Below, piece by piece: positions 62,643 through 64,000 of a stretch of DNA of 64,000 nt. Numbering within the stretch: the first letter of the stretch is position 1; each line of letters begins with the position of its first letter. Origin of the DNA: Haladaptatus pallidirubidus (GTDB taxonomy: Archaea; Halobacteriota; Halobacteria; Halobacteriales; Haladaptataceae); the NCBI RefSeq assembly GCF_020700235.1, contig NZ_CP085301.1:620001-684000 (forward strand), read 5' to 3'. The translations under genes were made by a program, and so were the position numbers. Below the pieces are notes generated by a model that was not told the DNA's origin, did not search any database, and saw only the letters and a list, made by a program, of their open reading frames with translations.

Positions 62643-63680
62643 TCACTCTAATTCGTCGCTTCGCCCCGTCTCCCGAAGGATGAACGGCCCGATGGAGAGC
62701 GTTCGTTTCGCCACCGTCGCAATCCGGAGGATGTACGATAGCAGGATGACGAACGGAACGACCGCGATGGTCGTCGCCAAACTCGCAACCAGCACGTCGT
62801 TACTGATGGTGAACGTGTAGCCCGGAACCGCTCTCGCGTCGTAGTAGAGTATCATCGCGACGGTGACCACGAGCGCCGGAATCGCCGTGTACAGCATCGC
62901 CCGCGAGAGATTGACGAGTTCCCACTGGAAATAAAGCGTCTTGAAATGTTCCCGCGACGGGCCGAAGAACTCCAGCGATTCGATGATGTCGTCGAATGCT
63001 TCGTCCACTTCATCGGTGAGGGCGTCCGCGTGTTCGTTGCGAATCTTGCGCGCAAGGAAGATTTTCCACGAGTAGTTAAAGTTGAGGATGGCGGACAGCA
63101 GGTCGAACGTCCCGAACTGGGTACCTTCGAGTCGCTCGCTCACGGCTTCCGCGTTCCCGGATAGACCATCGACGTAGCTTCGAATCTCGTCCTTCAACTC
63201 CTCGTCTCGGCTCTCCTCGACGGCGTCCGCGAGCGCTTCGGCGCGGTCTTCCGTTTCGTTCATCAACGCTTCCATGAACGACGCGGGTTCCGGCGGAGCA
63301 GTCGGCACGTCGAGAAGCTTCTCGGCATCTTTTCGGAAATCCAACGCACCTTTCATTCGATTTCGCTGGTCGCCGACCGGCCCAAGTTCCTGCGAGAGAA
63401 CGAGCTGATTCAGCGTCACGACGAGCGTCACGCCCGTGATAATCGCTCCGATGAATCCCTGAAAGACGGTGTCTACGGGGTCTTCGGATGCGATGGATCG
63501 CTGAAGCGGCGACGGGTCGAGAACACCGAGGATAACTAAGGAAAGAAAGAAGGCGAACAGGATGCCACCAGCGATCACCCATCGATTCGCCTCCATCAGA
63601 ATCCACAACTTTCGCCGATTCTCGTCTACTCGTTCCCGCATCGTATCGCCGGGTTGGGAACTGCCACCTGAATCGCTCAT
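62643..63680 (-). CDS. Haloarchaeal membrane protein of unknown function
   Basis: A 345-residue protein with helices near 36-57 (WVIAGGILFAFFLSLVILGV), 77-99 (FQGFIGAIITGVTLVVTLNQ) and two near the C-terminus (AIPALVVTVAMILYYDA and LATTIAVVPFVILLSYIL); in between lies a long acidic helical cytoplasmic domain (about 110-255). The overall plan is four helices with a soluble insert. ATG 63680 is chosen because it begins the acidic MSDSGGSSQPGD; an upstream start adds nine basic residues. Family not recognised. Confidence 0.75.
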   Translation of the reverse strand: MSDSGGSSQPGDTMRERVDENRRKLWILMEANRWVIAGGILFAFFLSLVILGVLDPSPLQRSIASEDPVDTVFQGFIGAIITGVTLVVTLNQLVLSQELGPVGDQRNRMKGALDFRKDAEKLLDVPTAPPEPASFMEALMNETEDRAEALADAVEESRDEELKDEIRSYVDGLSGNAEAVSERLEGTQFGTFDLLSAILNFNYSWKIFLARKIRNEHADALTDEVDEAFDDIIESLEFFGPSREHFKTLYFQWELVNLSRAMLYTAIPALVVTVAMILYYDARAVPGYTFTISNDVLVASLATTIAVVPFVILLSYILRIATVAKRTLSIGPFILRETGRSDELE

Positions 63681-63761
63681 ACTACGTGAAAGGGAGAGTG
63701 GATTCAAATAGACTGTTGCCGGGACGAAAGGACTGCTACGAAGTATTGCGATTATCGAGGT

Positions 63762-64000
63762 TTACGAGTTGTTCTCCTCGGTGGCCTGTTCGGTTTCGGT
63801 TTCGGTCTCATCGGCCGCAACTTCGGCTTCGAGGTCAGCGAGGTCGATGTCCTCCTCGTCGGATTCGGATTGCGTTTCCGCCTCCACTTCCGGTTCGTCT
63901 TCCATTCCCATCTCGGCTTTCAGGGTGTCGAGTTCGGAATCGACCTCCCCGCCGGTTCGCATCTCTTCGAGTTCGCGGTCGAGTTGGTCTTTGTCCGAGA
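63762..64000 (-). CDS. PspA/IM30-family protein, C-terminal end (partial)
   Basis: The window edge cuts this minus-strand gene; only about 78 C-terminal residues are visible. They read ELDTLKAEMGMEDEPE after a coiled start DQLDRELEEMRTGGEVDSE, then an Asp/Glu/Thr-rich tail ending in EENNS. The DRELEEM..GGEVDSELDTLK pattern is that of archaeal PspA/IM30 membrane-stress proteins, which bind membranes by an N-terminal helix not present here. Stop TAA or TAG at 63762; the start lies outside the window. Confidence 0.7.
   Translation of the reverse strand, partial: SDKDQLDRELEEMRTGGEVDSELDTLKAEMGMEDEPEVEAETQSESDEEDIDLADLEAEVAADETETETEQATEENNS

Noticed and set aside
1..64000. tRNA, rRNA, CRISPR arrays and insertion sequences
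   Set aside because: I looked for T-arm consensus, repeated 25-40-bp spacers, and transposase motifs with inverted ends; none was convincing. The inverted-end island at 172-503 carries no transposase.

Overview
The window is a piece of a haloarchaeal (class Halobacteria) chromosome. The predicted proteins are strongly acidic, starts are mostly leaderless with a TATA-like box about 27 bases upstream, and the families are archaeal or haloarchaeal: SecD/SecF, NurA/HerA, MptA, halocyanin, HMG-CoA reductase, ribose-1,5-bisphosphate isomerase, KaiC-like ATPases and many small CxxC zinc proteins. A Haladaptatus-like genus is my guess from overall feel; no marker gene here proves it. I found no rRNA, tRNA, CRISPR array, insertion sequence or prophage.

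Layout. 0-9 kb: a hairpin-rich repeat, rnhB, the secF-secD export pair, a PfkB sugar kinase, a DUF63 membrane protein, and the divergent pair ribose-1,5-bisphosphate isomerase / deoC (nucleoside sugar salvage), then an MscS-like membrane protein. 9-25 kb: a decayed PQQ-propeller gene, an archaeal tRNA methylthiotransferase, a two-domain blue copper protein, a CDF metal transporter, a HIT hydrolase, a second hairpin island, trkA-trkH, map, an isoaspartyl peptidase, an exported PQQ-type propeller protein, icd, hmgA. 25-38 kb: a decayed lipoprotein gene, a YtcJ-like amidohydrolase, the overlapping nadA-nadB-nadC operon plus an IMPase-family phosphatase, gpmI, and the DNA-end-processing pair nurA and herA with a small gene running opposite between them. 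38-43 kb: the most unusual locus. A 44-residue membrane micropeptide with an AT-rich promoter meets, tail to tail, a two-gene operon encoding a degenerate RecA/KaiC-like protein and a 690-residue protein with a CHAT (caspase-like) His-Cys dyad. A UspA protein and a true KaiC-like ATPase follow. 43-52 kb: NAD kinase, mptA, a flavin oxidoreductase, a PiT phosphate permease, DUF5828/DUF6149-like proteins, a second UspA, another FAD oxidoreductase. 52-64 kb: small haloarchaeal proteins, a third hairpin island, a Vms1-type peptidyl-tRNA hydrolase, thrB, a DgcN-DgcA-like pair with a facing aspartoacylase-family enzyme (probable D-glutamate/N-acylglutamate metabolism), thrS of bacterial type, a membrane protein, and the C-terminal end of a PspA/IM30 protein cut by the window edge.

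Two features run through the whole window. First, at least four accessory genes (about 9.0, 25.3, 45.2 and 51.7 kb, perhaps a fifth at 35.9 kb) are split by single-base frameshifts, while none of the conserved housekeeping genes is broken; this favours real decay over sequence error, though reads should settle it. Second, three intergenic islands (0.2-0.5, 13.4-13.9 and 53.0-53.4 kb) are packed with small perfect hairpins, most with 3-base loops, and look like members of one non-coding repeat class.
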